64,000 bases of DNA from CAWJJM01 sp963843275 (GCA_963843275.1 CAWJJM010000006.1:1-64000), one strand, 5' to 3'. Numbered from the stretch's first letter, positions 28,000 through 39,226 are shown. Translations and numbers: made by a program. The notes: generated from the sequence alone by a model not told the origin.

Positions 28000-28307
28000 G
28001 TTAGAGAGAAGCGTGCCAGTCCGCCCGCGGCGCAGAGCTGCCCGTCCCCGTTAGGGTTTCGTCGCCCGGGAGGGGCCCGGGCGGCGGCGCGACCGTCCGC
28101 TGGCGGTCACTGCGGCCCGCAGGCGGACTCCTCCCCCGCCGGCGGGATGCGGCTCCGGGGGGGCGCCACCCTCCTCCGGCCAGGCGCGGGCGAGCTCCGC
28201 CAGCTCCCCCTCTGATCGACCGCCGGATCCACCGCCGCCTCCACCGTCTCGCCGCGTCGATCGGACCTCCTCGGGAGAGACGCGGGCGGGCGGCGGCGGC
28301 GGGCGCG
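28000..28307. other. Intergenic region between permease and kdsB
   Basis: No gene is seen. The sequence is GC-rich and carries short tracts (GGCGGCGGCGGGCG near 28290); the kdsB promoter follows directly. Confidence 0.5.
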
Positions 28308-28336
28308 TTGACAGGCGCGATGGCGGCGCCGACAAT
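28308..28336 (+). promoter_or_regulatory. kdsB promoter
   Basis: TTGACA (28308-28313), 17 bp, GACAAT (28331-28336). The GTG start at 28343 is 6 bases further on, so the transcription start should coincide with the start codon: a leaderless mRNA. No Shine-Dalgarno is present. Confidence 0.7.
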
Positions 28337-28342
28337 GCCGGC

Positions 28343-29089
28343 GTGCCCGAAGACTCCACCGCTCCGGAGATCGTGGCCGCCATCCCGGCGCGCTACGGGT
28401 CGACGCGGCTGCCGGCCAAGCCGCTGGTGCGACTGGCCGGGCGGCCGCTGATCGAGCACGTCTACCGGCGGGCGGCGGCGGCGCCGGGGCTGGCCCGGGT
28501 GGTGGTGCTGACCGACGACGAGCGGATCGGCGCCGCGGTGGAGGCCTTCGGCGGCGCCTGGCAGATGACCCCGGCCGACTGCGCCAGCGGCACCGACCGG
28601 ATCGCCTGGGCGGCGCGCGACTGGAGCGCCGACGCGGTGCTCAACGTCCAGGGCGACTGGCTGCTGGAGCCGGCGCTGATCGGGCGGCTGGCGGCGCACC
28701 TCGCCGCCCACCCCGACGACGGCCTCGCCACCCTGGCGGTGCCGGCGACGGCGGAGGAGATGGACGACCCCGCCGCCGTCAAGGTGGTCTGCGACCTGGC
28801 CGGCTACGCGCTCTACTTCAGCCGCTCGCGACTCCCCTACCCGCGCCACGACGCCGGCGTCGGCCCGCTCAAGCACTGGGGCATCTACGGCTACCGGCGC
28901 GACACCCTGCTGGCGCTCGCCGCGCTCCCCCCCAGCCCCCTCGAGCGCACCGAGTCGCTCGAGCAGCTCCGCGCCCTGGAGAACGGCATCCGCATCCGCG
29001 TCCTCCCGGTGGCGGGCCGCGCCCTCTCCCTCGACACCCCCGAAGACGTCGCCCGCGCCGAAGCCGCCCTCGCCGCCGACCCCGACTGA
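28343..29089 (+). CDS. kdsB: 3-deoxy-manno-octulosonate cytidylyltransferase
   Basis: Activates KDO with CTP to CMP-KDO for lipid A core synthesis. 248 residues: IVAAIPARYGSTRLPAKPL (CTP loop), GRPLIEHVYRRA, MTPADCASGTDRIAWAA, VLNVQGDWLLEP, KHWGIYGYRRDTL, LERTESLEQLRALENG and LSLDTPEDVARAE. The metal-binding Asp of NVQGD is kept, but the usual following Glu-Pro (GDEP) is Trp-Leu here, an unusual change beside the active site. It heads the KDO cluster; pyrG, which makes its CTP, is next. Confidence 0.95.
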   Translation: MPEDSTAPEIVAAIPARYGSTRLPAKPLVRLAGRPLIEHVYRRAAAAPGLARVVVLTDDERIGAAVEAFGGAWQMTPADCASGTDRIAWAARDWSADAVLNVQGDWLLEPALIGRLAAHLAAHPDDGLATLAVPATAEEMDDPAAVKVVCDLAGYALYFSRSRLPYPRHDAGVGPLKHWGIYGYRRDTLLALAALPPSPLERTESLEQLRALENGIRIRVLPVAGRALSLDTPEDVARAEAALAADPD

Positions 29090-29099
29090 CCCCGCCGCG

Positions 29100-29400
29100 C
29101 GCCGCCCCGAAGGCGCGAGCGCAGCGAGAGCCGCCCCCCGGCCGAGAGCGGGCGCAGCCCGCGCGAGGCCCCCGGGGCGAGCGCAGCGACGCCCCCTCCG
29201 GCCGAGAGCGGGCGAAGCCCGCGCGAGGCCCACGGGGCGAGCGCAGCGACGCCCCCTCCGGTGATCGAAGGCACCCTCGCGGTGGAGGCGGGGGTGGCTG
29301 CAAGGAGCGCGAGGGAGGGGGGCTGAGGCGACCACCAGGTCGCCGCAGGCCCCCCGACCGAGCAGCGACGCCGCAGACGCCCCCGCATCCGCCGCGAGGG
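29100..29400 (-). repeat. R3 (60-bp) repeats plus inverted R2 element
   Basis: About 2.5 tandem copies of a 60-bp R3 unit (GGCCGAGAGCGGGC at 29140 and 29200, with GGGGCGAGCGCAGCGACGCC) are followed by an R2 copy in inverse orientation (about 29262-29400). The R2 copy has the hairpin GGCGACC-ACCA-GGTCGCC near 29324-29341. R3 itself contains GCGGGC-TGC-GCCCGC-type hairpins. No coding potential is credible. Confidence 0.82.
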
Positions 29401-29404
29401 AGGA

Positions 29405-29434
29405 TTGACAGGGCGGCACCTGCGCTTTTACAGT
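29405..29434 (+). promoter_or_regulatory. pyrG promoter with long leader
   Basis: TTGACA (29405-29410), 18 bp, TACAGT (29429-29434). A transcript from here would have a leader of about 265 nt before the pyrG ATG. That leader is GC-rich and holds no gene I can support. pyrG leaders are regulated in some bacteria, but I see no specific known motif. Confidence 0.5.
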
Positions 29435-29707
29435 CAGACGTGCACCCCGAGAAAAGGCCCGCCCGAGCCGCGACGCAGCTTCGGGCCGCCGCCTCCGCCG
29501 GAGCCCGCACGGTTCCCGGCGGCGGGATCGCCCTCCCCCCGCTCACCGCTCCCGCGCCGTCCCGCCCCGCCCGCGCCGCGTCGCGCCGGCCGGCGGCGGC
29601 TGCGCCCGGGCGCGGGAAGGGCGGCGGGGGCGGGCCGGTCGCGGGGGCCGGCACTGCGACTCGTGGACTGCCGAGGACGGCGTAGAACCGAGAGGAGAGA
29701 GCGGACG

Positions 29708-31470
<1,763 letters not shown>

Positions 31471-31537
31471 CCGCGCCCGGGGCGCCGGCGCGCGGTGCGA
31501 TAGCCTCTCGCGCGGCTCCGGCGCCGTCGCCGGGGCC

Positions 31538-32407
31538 GTGACGGAGCGACCCGTGAACGACGCGACCATCGAGCTGGCGCCCGGCATCCACCTCGGCGGC
31601 GACGCCCTGCCGGTGATCGCCGGCCCGTGCGTCGTCGAGGACGAGGCGCGCACCCTGGAGATCGCCCGCCGCCTGGCGGAGATCGCCCACCGCTTGGCGC
31701 TGCCGCTGGTCTTCAAGGCCTCCTTCGACAAGGCCAACCGCTCCTCGGTCGCCAGCTACCGGGGGCCTGGCCTCGCCGAGGGGCTGCGGATCCTCGCCGC
31801 GGTGCGCGACGCGACCGGGCTGCCGGTGACCACCGACGTCCACGAGCCCGGCCAGTGCGCCGCCGCGGCCGAGGTCTGCGCGGTGCTGCAGATCCCCGCC
31901 TTCCTCTGCCGGCAGACCGACCTGCTGCTGGCGGCCGCCGACACCGGCCGCGCGGTCAACGTCAAGAAGGGGCAGTTCCTGGCCCCCGACGACATGCTGC
32001 GGGTGGCCGAGAAGGTGTGGAGCCGCGGCAACCGGCGCTTCTCGGTGACCGAGCGCGGCTTCTCCTTCGGCTATCACAACCTGGTGGTCGACATGCGCAG
32101 CTTCGCGGTGCTGCACGAGGCCGGGCTGCCGGTGATCTTCGACGTCACCCACTCGCTGCAGCTCCCCGGCGGCGGCGCCGAGACCGGCGGCGACCGCCGC
32201 TTCGCCGAGCCGCTGGCACGGGCGGCGGTGGCGGCGGGGGCCGACGGCGTCTTCCTCGAGGTCCACCCCGACCCGGCGGCGGCGCTGTCGGACCGCGCCA
32301 CCCAGCTCGATCCCGACCGCGCCGAGGCGCTGCTCGCCTCGCTGGTGGCGCTGCGCACGGTGCTGCGGCCCGGCGCCGCGCAGCCGCCCGCGGGGGAGGC
32401 GGGCTGA
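31538..32407 (+). CDS. kdsA: KDO-8-phosphate synthase
   Basis: Condenses PEP with D-arabinose-5-phosphate to KDO-8-phosphate. 289 residues, (beta/alpha)8 barrel: VIAGPCVVEDEART, LVFKASFDKANRSSVASYRG, VTTDVHEPGQCAAAA, LQIPAFLCRQTDLLLAA, VNVKKGQFLAPDDM, VTERGFSFGYHNLVVDMRS, VIFDVTHSLQLPGGG and GVFLEVHPDP. All the family's PEP and A5P contact motifs can be seen. Start GTG at 31538; the stop overlaps the kdsD ATG, so the two are translated together. Confidence 0.97.
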   Translation: MTERPVNDATIELAPGIHLGGDALPVIAGPCVVEDEARTLEIARRLAEIAHRLALPLVFKASFDKANRSSVASYRGPGLAEGLRILAAVRDATGLPVTTDVHEPGQCAAAAEVCAVLQIPAFLCRQTDLLLAAADTGRAVNVKKGQFLAPDDMLRVAEKVWSRGNRRFSVTERGFSFGYHNLVVDMRSFAVLHEAGLPVIFDVTHSLQLPGGGAETGGDRRFAEPLARAAVAAGADGVFLEVHPDPAAALSDRATQLDPDRAEALLASLVALRTVLRPGAAQPPAGEAG

Positions 32408-33405
32408 TGGCCGACCGCGACCGCGACGGCGTCGCGGCCCGCGGGCGCCCGCCCCGCGAGGTCGCCCGCGAGGTGCTGGCCACCGAGGCCGCCGCCATCG
32501 AGGGCCTGGTGCCGCAGCTCGACGAGCGCTTCGACCGCGCCGTCGAGCTGCTGCGCGGCTGCCGCGGCCGGGTGGTGTGCACCGGCATGGGCAAGAGCGG
32601 CATCGTGATGAAGAAGGTGGCGGCGACGCTGGCCTCGACCGGCACGCCGGCGATGTTCCTCCACCCCGCCGAGGCGGTGCACGGCGACCTCGGGATGCTG
32701 GTGCGCGGCGACGTGGTGCTGGCGGCCTCCTTCTCGGGGTCGACGGAGGAGCTGGTGCGCCTGGTCGAGACCCTCAAGCGACTCGGCGTGCCGCTGGTGA
32801 TGATGACCGGCAACCCCGACTCCAGCCTGGCGCGCCACGCCGACGTCCACCTGTCGGTGGCGATCGACCGCGAGGCCTGCCCGCTCAACCTCGCCCCCAC
32901 CGCCTCGACCACCGCCACCCTGGCCCTGGGCGACGCCCTGGCGATGGCGCTGCTCGAGGCCCGCGGCTTCACCCGCGAGGACTTCGCGCGCCTCCACCCC
33001 GCCGGCCACCTCGGCCGCCGCCTGCTCCGCGTCCACGAGGTGATGCACGAGGGCGCCGCGGTGCCCCGCGTCGCCGCCGGCACCCCGATGCGCGAGGCGA
33101 TCTACGAGATGTCGAAGAAGGGGCTGGGGATCACCGCGGTCACCGACGGCGCCGGGCGGCTGGCCGGCTGCATCTCCGACGGCGACCTGCGCCGTCTGCT
33201 CGAGACCGACGAGCAGCTCCTCGGCCGCACCGCCGCCGACTGCGCCCACCCCCACCCCCGCACCATCGACCGCGACCAGCTCGCCGCCGCCGCCCTGAAG
33301 GAGATGGAGGACCACCGCATCACGTCACTGTTCGTCGTCGACGCGGAGGGGACCCTCGAGGGCATCGTGCACCTGCACGATCTCTGGCGCCTCGAGCTGT
33401 TCTAG
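32407..33405 (+). CDS. kdsD: Arabinose-5-phosphate isomerase (KpsF/GutQ family)
   Basis: Isomerises ribulose-5-phosphate to arabinose-5-phosphate, the KdsA substrate. 332 residues: SIS domain (VVCTGMGKSGIVMKKVAATL, LHPAEAVHGDLGML, ASFSGSTEELVRLVETL, LNLAPTASTTATLALGDALA and LHPAGHLGRRLL), then two CBS domains (about 210-332; KGLGITAVTDGAGRLAGCIS, DGDLRR, ITSLFVVD and GIVHLHDL). The kdsA stop and this ATG overlap by one base. It is followed at once by two R2 repeats. Confidence 0.96.
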   Translation: MADRDRDGVAARGRPPREVAREVLATEAAAIEGLVPQLDERFDRAVELLRGCRGRVVCTGMGKSGIVMKKVAATLASTGTPAMFLHPAEAVHGDLGMLVRGDVVLAASFSGSTEELVRLVETLKRLGVPLVMMTGNPDSSLARHADVHLSVAIDREACPLNLAPTASTTATLALGDALAMALLEARGFTREDFARLHPAGHLGRRLLRVHEVMHEGAAVPRVAAGTPMREAIYEMSKKGLGITAVTDGAGRLAGCISDGDLRRLLETDEQLLGRTAADCAHPHPRTIDRDQLAAAALKEMEDHRITSLFVVDAEGTLEGIVHLHDLWRLELF

Positions 33406-33436
33406 CCCTCCCAGGGCAGCTGCGGTCGCGTCTGCG

Positions 33437-33680
33437 CTCGCCGTGGAGGCGGGTGTGGATGCAAGGAGCGCGAGGGAGGGGGGCTGAGGCGGCCACCGGG
33501 TCGTCGCAGGCCCCCCGGAGCGAGCAGCGACGCCGCAGACGCGCCCGCATCCGCGAGCTCGCCGTGGAGGCGGGTGTGGATGCAAGGAGCGCGAGGGAGG
33601 GGGGCTGAGGCGACCACCAGGTCGTCGCAGGCCCCCCGAGCGAGCAGCGACGCCGCAGACGCGCCCGCATCCGCGGCGAG
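33437..33680 (-). repeat. Two tandem R2 elements, in fdhE orientation
   Basis: Two R2 copies of about 121 bp (about 33437-33556 and 33557-33680) are read on the minus strand. The second begins on the very next base after the fdhE stop codon (33683-33681). Hairpins: GGCGACC-ACCA-GGTCGTC and GGCGGCC-ACCG-GGTCGTC. They lie between the convergent genes kdsD and fdhE. Confidence 0.88.
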
Positions 33681-34697
33681 CTATAGGCCGAGGAGGTTGC
33701 GCGACACCTTCCACAGCCCCCGCTGGTCGGCCCACAGGTCGAGCTCGACCGAGGCGATGTCGTCGACCAGGGGGACGGCGGCGCCGTCGCGGCGCAGGTC
33801 GATCGCCTTGACGTAGGCGCCGCAGGTCTTGCACTCCTCGATGCGCAGGTGGGGGAGCTGCTCGGAGGAGTGGTAGACGAGCTGGTCGGGCTTGCTCTCG
33901 CCGCAGCTCGGACAGCGCACCCGCGGGTAGGGCCAGCCGGTGCCGCACAGGGCGCAGACCAGCAGGCGCCGGCCGCGGGCGTCGCGTTCGTCGCGCACCA
34001 CCGAGACCTGCGGCGGCCAGCCGCAGCGTGGGCAGGTGCGGCGCGGCAGCAGCGCCTCGCCGGCGTCGGGCGCCTCGCCGCCGGCGTCGGCGGCGGACCC
34101 GCCGGGCGCCCGGCCGGCGCCGTGCCCGTCGCCCTGCTCGTGGCCGTTGGTGTGGCCGTGGCCGGTCGCCGCGCCGGGGGGCGGCCCGGGGTCAGCGTCC
34201 GCGGTGCGCCGCAGGGCGTCGGCCGGCGAGGGCTCCTCCCCCGCCGCCAGCGCCTCGGCCACCGGCTGCAGGTAGGCGCGGGCGAAGAAGACCAGCGGCG
34301 GCACCGCGCAGCCCAGGGTCCGGGCCAGCGGCTCGAGCTCCCCCTGCGCGATCACGCGGCGCAGCAGCGCCTGCCGGGTCTCCGGCGACGCCGCAGCCAG
34401 CGACTCGGCGCAGGCGGCCAGCTCGGGGGTGGCCGCCGGCCCGAGGTCGGCGACGAAGCGGCGGAAGGGGCCGTCGAGGCGGTGGAAGGGGAGCTGCCCG
34501 AGGTCGAGCGCCTCGCCGGCCTCGGAGCGCCGTAACCGCGCGCTCCAGCGGGCGTCCCGGGTGTGGCGGTAGAGGGGGCGCTGGCGGGCCAGGACCTCGC
34601 GGTAGAGGTCGAGCATCTTCGCCGCGTGGTCCTGGCGCGCGAGCAGCTCGGCGGCGCGGTCGTCGCGCTCGCGGTACGGCCCCTCTTCCGGCGTCAC
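33681..34697 (-). CDS. fdhE: Formate dehydrogenase accessory protein FdhE
   Basis: Needed for assembly of the membrane-bound formate dehydrogenase. 338 residues; the start GTG at 34697 overlaps the fdoI stop (GTGA). It ends with the rubredoxin-like metal-binding part: CPRCGWPPQ, CALCGTGWPYPRVRCPSCGE and CKTCGAYVKAIDL, four CxxC motifs in all, which bind iron in the family. Between residues about 183 and 225 an unusual low-complexity insert rich in His and Gly (TGHGHTNGHEQGDGHGAG) precedes the first CxxC. It is the last gene of the fdoG-fdoH-fdoI-fdhE operon. Confidence 0.94.
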   Translation of the reverse strand: MTPEEGPYRERDDRAAELLARQDHAAKMLDLYREVLARQRPLYRHTRDARWSARLRRSEAGEALDLGQLPFHRLDGPFRRFVADLGPAATPELAACAESLAAASPETRQALLRRVIAQGELEPLARTLGCAVPPLVFFARAYLQPVAEALAAGEEPSPADALRRTADADPGPPPGAATGHGHTNGHEQGDGHGAGRAPGGSAADAGGEAPDAGEALLPRRTCPRCGWPPQVSVVRDERDARGRRLLVCALCGTGWPYPRVRCPSCGESKPDQLVYHSSEQLPHLRIEECKTCGAYVKAIDLRRDGAAVPLVDDIASVELDLWADQRGLWKVSRNLLGL

Positions 34698-35365
34698 TCC
34701 CCGACCTTGTCCCGGTACCAACGCGGGTGGTGCAGCCGGGCCCACGGCCGGGTGACCGTGCCGTAGGCCATGCCGCGGGCCGTCCCCGGGAACGAGATCG
34801 TGGTCAGGTACCCGTGGACCAGGAAGCCCAGCCCGCCGAGAAGGCCGCCGAGGTAGTGCAGCAGGCGGAGGACGCGCAGGGTGCCCGCCGAGTAGCCGGC
34901 GGGGAACCACAGCGGGATGCCGGTGACGATGACGGCCAGGGCGACGCAGAGGACGAACCAGAAGTACAGCTTCTGGCCGCCGTTGTACTTGCCGGCCGGC
35001 GGCACCTCGTCGTCGCGGTGGTTGATGTAGGCCCACAGGGCGCCGAGCCACTTGCGGTCCTGGGCGTCGAGGAACATCTGCCGCGCCCACATCAGCGCCA
35101 TCAGCACGGCGCCGACGACGAAGATCACCCCCGACCAGTCGTGGACCAGCCGCGCGGTGGGACCGCCGCCGAAGAAGTTGGTGATCCAGAACAGCCGCGG
35201 GTAGGCGAAGGCGGCCCCGGTGACGCCGGCCACCAGGAACGAGATCGCCACCGCCCAGTGGACGAGCTGCTCGGCGAAGCTGAAGCGGCGGATCAGCGGC
35301 TCCGCCCGCGCCGCGGTCACCGGCCGGACGGTGGTCGGGACGCCTTCGGTCGTGATCGTGGTCAT
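34694..35365 (-). CDS. fdoI: Formate dehydrogenase cytochrome b556 (gamma) subunit
   Basis: Membrane subunit that passes electrons from the iron-sulfur subunit through two b-hemes to quinone. 223 residues with four membrane helices: SFAEQLVHWAVAISFLVAGV, LVHDWSGVIFVVGAVLMALM, LYFWFVLCVALAVIVTGIPL, and LLHYLGGLLGGLGFLVHGYL. His residues in HWAV, VHDWSG, LLHYLGG and VHGYL are the expected heme and quinone ligands. It overlaps fdoH by ATGA and fdhE by GTGA. Confidence 0.95.
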   Translation of the reverse strand: MTTITTEGVPTTVRPVTAARAEPLIRRFSFAEQLVHWAVAISFLVAGVTGAAFAYPRLFWITNFFGGGPTARLVHDWSGVIFVVGAVLMALMWARQMFLDAQDRKWLGALWAYINHRDDEVPPAGKYNGGQKLYFWFVLCVALAVIVTGIPLWFPAGYSAGTLRVLRLLHYLGGLLGGLGFLVHGYLTTISFPGTARGMAYGTVTRPWARLHHPRWYRDKVGE

Positions 35366-36234
35366 GGCCGTTCCTCCGCGGGGGTCGGGGCGGTGTTCTC
35401 GGGCGTCTTGGGCCCCAGCGCCATGTAGTGCAGCAGGGTACCGACGAACCCGAGGCCGAACACCCACGCCCCCACCGAGCGCAGCCAGGAGAGGCTCTTG
35501 AACGAGCCGCCCCGCGCCTGCGGGTTCTCGGGCAGGAAGTAGTCGGAGAGCCGGTCGCCGTGCGGCACCACGTACATCATGTGGGTGCCGCCGACGCCGC
35601 TGGGGTTGTAGACCGCCGGCTGCGCGAAGCCGCGCTCCTTGAGGCGCTCCACCGAGGCGTCGGCCAGGGCCAGCATGTCGTCGCGGCTGCCCCACGAGAT
35701 GGCGTTGGTGGGGCAGGTCTTGACGCAGGCCGGCTCGAGCCCGGCGCCGACCCGGTCCGAGCACATCGTGCACTTGTAGACCTTCCGCGTCTGGCGGTCG
35801 AAGCGGGGGATGTCGAAGGGGCAGGCCGAGACGCAGAGCTGGCAGCCGATGCAGTTGTCCTGCTGGATATCGACGATGCCGTTGGAGTACTGGACGATCG
35901 CCCCGGGCGAGGGGCAGGCGTAGAGGCAGGCCGGCTCGGCGCAGTGCAGACACGCCGCCTTGGTGATCATCCAGCGCAGGTCACCGTCGACCTCGGTCTC
36001 GTGGAAGCGCATCAGCGTCCAGGTGTCGGGGCTGAGGTCCTGGTGGCTCTGGTAGCTGCCGAAGTTCGCGGTCGGCTCGACGCCGAGCTCGTTCCACTCC
36101 TTGCACGCCACCTCGCACCCCTTGCAGCCGATGCAGCGCGAGATGTCGACGAGCTTGGTGTACTCGGGGCCGACCTGGCCGGTCGGCATCGGGGAGGTCG
36201 AGGCGGAGACCCGTTTGAGCGAGTTGTTGGCCAT
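35362..36234 (-). CDS. fdoH: Formate dehydrogenase iron-sulfur (beta) subunit
   Basis: Carries electrons from the catalytic subunit to cytochrome b through four [4Fe-4S] clusters. 290 residues with cysteine groups CIGCKGCEVAC, CLHCAEPACLYAC, CIGCQLCVSAC and CTMCSDRVGAGLEPACVKTC. A C-terminal membrane helix (VGAWVFGLGFVGTLLHYMAL) anchors it. It has no own signal peptide; the Tat signal of FdoG carries the complex across the membrane. It lies 10 bases after fdoG. Confidence 0.96.
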   Translation of the reverse strand: MANNSLKRVSASTSPMPTGQVGPEYTKLVDISRCIGCKGCEVACKEWNELGVEPTANFGSYQSHQDLSPDTWTLMRFHETEVDGDLRWMITKAACLHCAEPACLYACPSPGAIVQYSNGIVDIQQDNCIGCQLCVSACPFDIPRFDRQTRKVYKCTMCSDRVGAGLEPACVKTCPTNAISWGSRDDMLALADASVERLKERGFAQPAVYNPSGVGGTHMMYVVPHGDRLSDYFLPENPQARGGSFKSLSWLRSVGAWVFGLGFVGTLLHYMALGPKTPENTAPTPAEERP

Positions 36235-36244
36235 GGCGGTCTCC

Positions 36245-39226
36245 TCAGGCCTTCTCGACGTTGACGAGGAACGACTTGAACTCCGGGCACCGCGTGTTGG
36301 CGTCCCCGATGAACGGCGTCAGCGCGTTGGCCATCGACCCCTGGGTGATGCCGACGAAGCCCCAGTGCACCGGGATGCCGATGGTGTAGGCCGTCTTGCC
36401 GTTGACCTGCAACGGCTTGATGCGTCGGGTGACGATCGCCACCCCCTCCACCTCGCCGCGCTTGGACCAGACGCGGACCCTCCCACCGTTGGCGATCCCT
36501 TTCTCCTTGGCCAGCTCGGCCGGCAGCTCCACGAAGAAGTCCGGCATCGCCTCGACCAGGTAGGGGACGTTCGAGGTGACGAAGTGCTCGCGCTCGACCA
36601 CCCGGTAGACGGTGGCCGGGTAGGGGAAGTCGTCGTCGGCGCCCGCCAGCGTGTCCTTGACGCCGGCGTACCAGTTGATCGCCGGGTTGGTGGCGACCTT
36701 CTCGTGCAGCGCGTTCGGCGTCGGGCTCTCGACCGGCTCGTAGTGCTCGGAGAACGGGCCGTCCTTCAGCCCGCGGGTGAACAGCCGGGCCACGCCCTCC
36801 TCGGTCATGATGAAGGCGCCGTTGGCTCCCGGCGCCATCGTCTTGCCGTAGTCGGGCACGTCGCCCACCCACTCGCGGCCGTTCCACTGGATGCCGGGGC
36901 GCTTCGGATCCCACGGCCTGCCCTCGGCGTCGGCCGACGCCCGGTTGTAGAGCACCCGGCGGTTGAGCGGCCAGTTCCAGGCCCAGCCGTGGTGCATCCC
37001 CATGCCGGTCGGGTCCGCGGTGTCGCGCCGCGCCATCTGGTTGCCGGCCTCGGTGAAGCTGCCGCAGTAGAGCCAGTTGCCGGAGGTCGTGGTGCCGTCG
37101 TCCTTGAGCTGCCCGAACGAGCTCAGCAGCGCGCCGGAGGTCAGGTCGAAGCCGTTGATCTCCTTGGCCAGCTCGGTGAGCGTGGGCAGGCGCGGGTTGA
37201 GGTACCTCCAGGTCATCTTCTGGATCGGCTCGTCCCAGGCGCCGCCCTCCTTCTGGTAGAGCTCCTTCACCCGCCAGAACAGCTCGGAGAGGATCCAGGT
37301 GTCGCTGCGCACCTGCGACGGCGGGTCGACGGCGGCCTCCTTCCACTGCGCCCAGCGCCCCGAGTTGGTGAACGAGCCGTCGCGCTCGATCCAGTGGGTC
37401 GACGGCAGGTAGAGGACCTCGGTGTCGATCTTCTCGGTGTCGGCGCCCGGCGCCTTCCAGAACTCGGCGGAATCGAGCATGAAGGGGTCGATGACCACCT
37501 TCCACTTGAGCTTCGCCATGCCCTCCATCAGGCGCTTGATGTCCGGGCCGGCCAGCAGCGGGTTGAACCCGAGGGTGATCAGCCCCTCCATCTTGCCCTG
37601 GTGGGCCTGGTCCCAGATCGACAGCCAGGTGGCGTCGCCCGCGGCCTTGCCCAGGTACGGGTAGGCGAACTCGTTCTCCGCCGTGGCGGCGTCGCCGAAC
37701 CACGACTTCATCTGCGACACGAAGAACTTCGGGTAGTTGCCCCAGTAGTTCATGGTGTCGGCGACCAGCGGCTTCGGGGTCGAGGCCGCCAGGTGCTGGG
37801 CCAGCGTCTCCTGGCCCGGGCTGGGCACCTTCAGGTAGCCCGGCAGGATGCCGGCGACGATGGCGTGGTCGGTGGCGCCCTGCACGTTGGCGTGCCCGCG
37901 CATGGCGTTGATGCCGCCGCCGGGGCGCCCGATGTTGCCGAGCAGCAGCTGCAGGATCGCCGCGGTGCGGATGATCTGGCTGCCCACCGTGTGCATGGTC
38001 CAGCCGACGGCGTACATGATGGTGCCGACGTGGGCCGCGTTGCCGGTGGAGCAGACGGTCTCGGCGACCTCGAGGAACTTGTCCGCCGGGCAGCCGGCGA
38101 TCCTAGCGACCATCTCCGGGGTGTAGCGCGAGTAGTGCTTCTTGAGGAGCTGGAACACCGTCCGCGGATCCTGCAGCGTCAGGTCGCGCTTGACGAAGCC
38201 GTCGGCGCCGCGCTGGTAGTCCCAGCTCGTCTTGTCGTAGCCGGAGGAGGCCTCGTCGTAGCCCGAGAACAGGCCGTCCTGGAAGTCGAAGTCCTCGCGC
38301 ACCAGGAACGAGGCGTTGGTGTGCAGCCGCACGTAGTCGGCGTGGTAGAGGTCCTTCGACAGCATGTGGTGGATCATGCCGCCGAGCACGGCGATGTCCG
38401 AGCCCGGGCGGATCTGCAGGAACTGGTCGGCGACGGCCGCGGTGCGGGTGAAGCGGGGATCGACCACCACCAGCTTGGCGCCGCGGCGGTCGCGGGCCTC
38501 GACGGCCCATTTGAAGCCACAGGGGTGGTTCTCGGCGGGGTTCGCCCCCATCACCAGAACGACGTCAGCGTTCTTGATGTCCTTCCAGTGATTGGTCATC
38601 GCGCCCCGACCGAACGTGGCGGCCAGACTGGCCACCGTGGGGCTGTGTCATATCCGGGCCTGGTGGTCGATGTAGACCAGTCCCAGGCCCCTCGTCAGCT
38701 TGGTGATGAAGTAGGCGTCCTCGTTCGCCACGGTGGCGCTGCCGACCCAGGCGATGCCGTCGACGCGGTTGACCGTGTTGCCCTTGGCGTCCGCGGCGAC
38801 GAACGTGGCGTCGCGCGAGTCCTTGAAGCGACGCGCGAACCAGTCCATCGCCGTCTCCCAGTCGAGCGGCGTCCACTCCTTGGCGCCGGCCTTGCGCAGC
38901 AGGGGGGACTTCTGCAGTCGCGGGCTCAGCGCGAGCTGCATCTGGGACGCGCCCTTGGGGCACAGCGTGCCGCCGTTGATCGGGCTGTCCGGGTCGCCCT
39001 CCACGTGGACCACCGTCCGGACCGTGTTCAGCCCGCCGCTGCCGTGGACGTACGCGATCGTCCCGCACCCCACCGCGCAGTAGGGGCAGACGGTCTTGTA
39101 CTCGCGCGCGTCCTGGATCTTGAGCGAACGGGCGGCGGCCAGGGCGGGGGCGAGGTCGAGACCGAGAGCCCCGGCGCCGACCCCGACGGCGGACAGCTGA
39201 AGGAAGCCTCTCCGCGACAGGTTCAT
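36245..39226 (-). CDS. fdoG: Formate dehydrogenase catalytic subunit, selenoprotein
   Basis: Oxidises formate to CO2 at a molybdopterin (Mo or W) centre in the periplasm. 993 residues when the TGA at 38650-38648 is read as selenocysteine 193: the protein reads DHQARI, Sec, HSPTVASLAATFGRGAMTNH, the universal context of this active-site residue. Tat signal: MNLSRRGFLQLSAVGVGAGA. A [4Fe-4S] site follows: CPYCAVGCG to CPKG. A bacterial SECIS hairpin lies just after the TGA. The rest (QIRPGSDIAVLGGMIHHMLS, VGWTMHTVGSQIIR, MRGHANVQGATDHA) aligns with FdnG/FdoG throughout. The start ATG at 39226 follows GGAGG. It heads the fdo operon; without SelB/SelC only a 192-residue stub would form. Confidence 0.97.
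38618..38650 (-). promoter_or_regulatory. Selenocysteine TGA codon and SECIS hairpin in fdoG
   Basis: Reading the minus strand, TGA (38650-38648) is followed after 11 bases by stem GGTGGCC (38636-38630), loop AGTCT (38629-38625) and stem GGCCGCC (38624-38618). That is seven pairs, one of them G-U. The position, stem and G-U step in the apical loop match bacterial SECIS elements bound by SelB. Confidence 0.85.

Noticed and set aside
28000..28040. Sigma-54 promoter (TGGCAC at about 28015) for the permease
   Set aside because: The -12 part lacks the required GC; the spacing match alone is weak.
34694..35953. A 419-codon frame extending fdoI upstream through fdoH
   Set aside because: The part before 35365 overlaps fdoH in another frame and is Arg/Pro-rich; the ATG at 35365 with ATGA overlap is the proper start.
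38648..38650. Premature stop making fdoG a pseudogene
   Set aside because: The TGA sits at the universal selenocysteine position of formate dehydrogenases and is followed by a SECIS-like hairpin.
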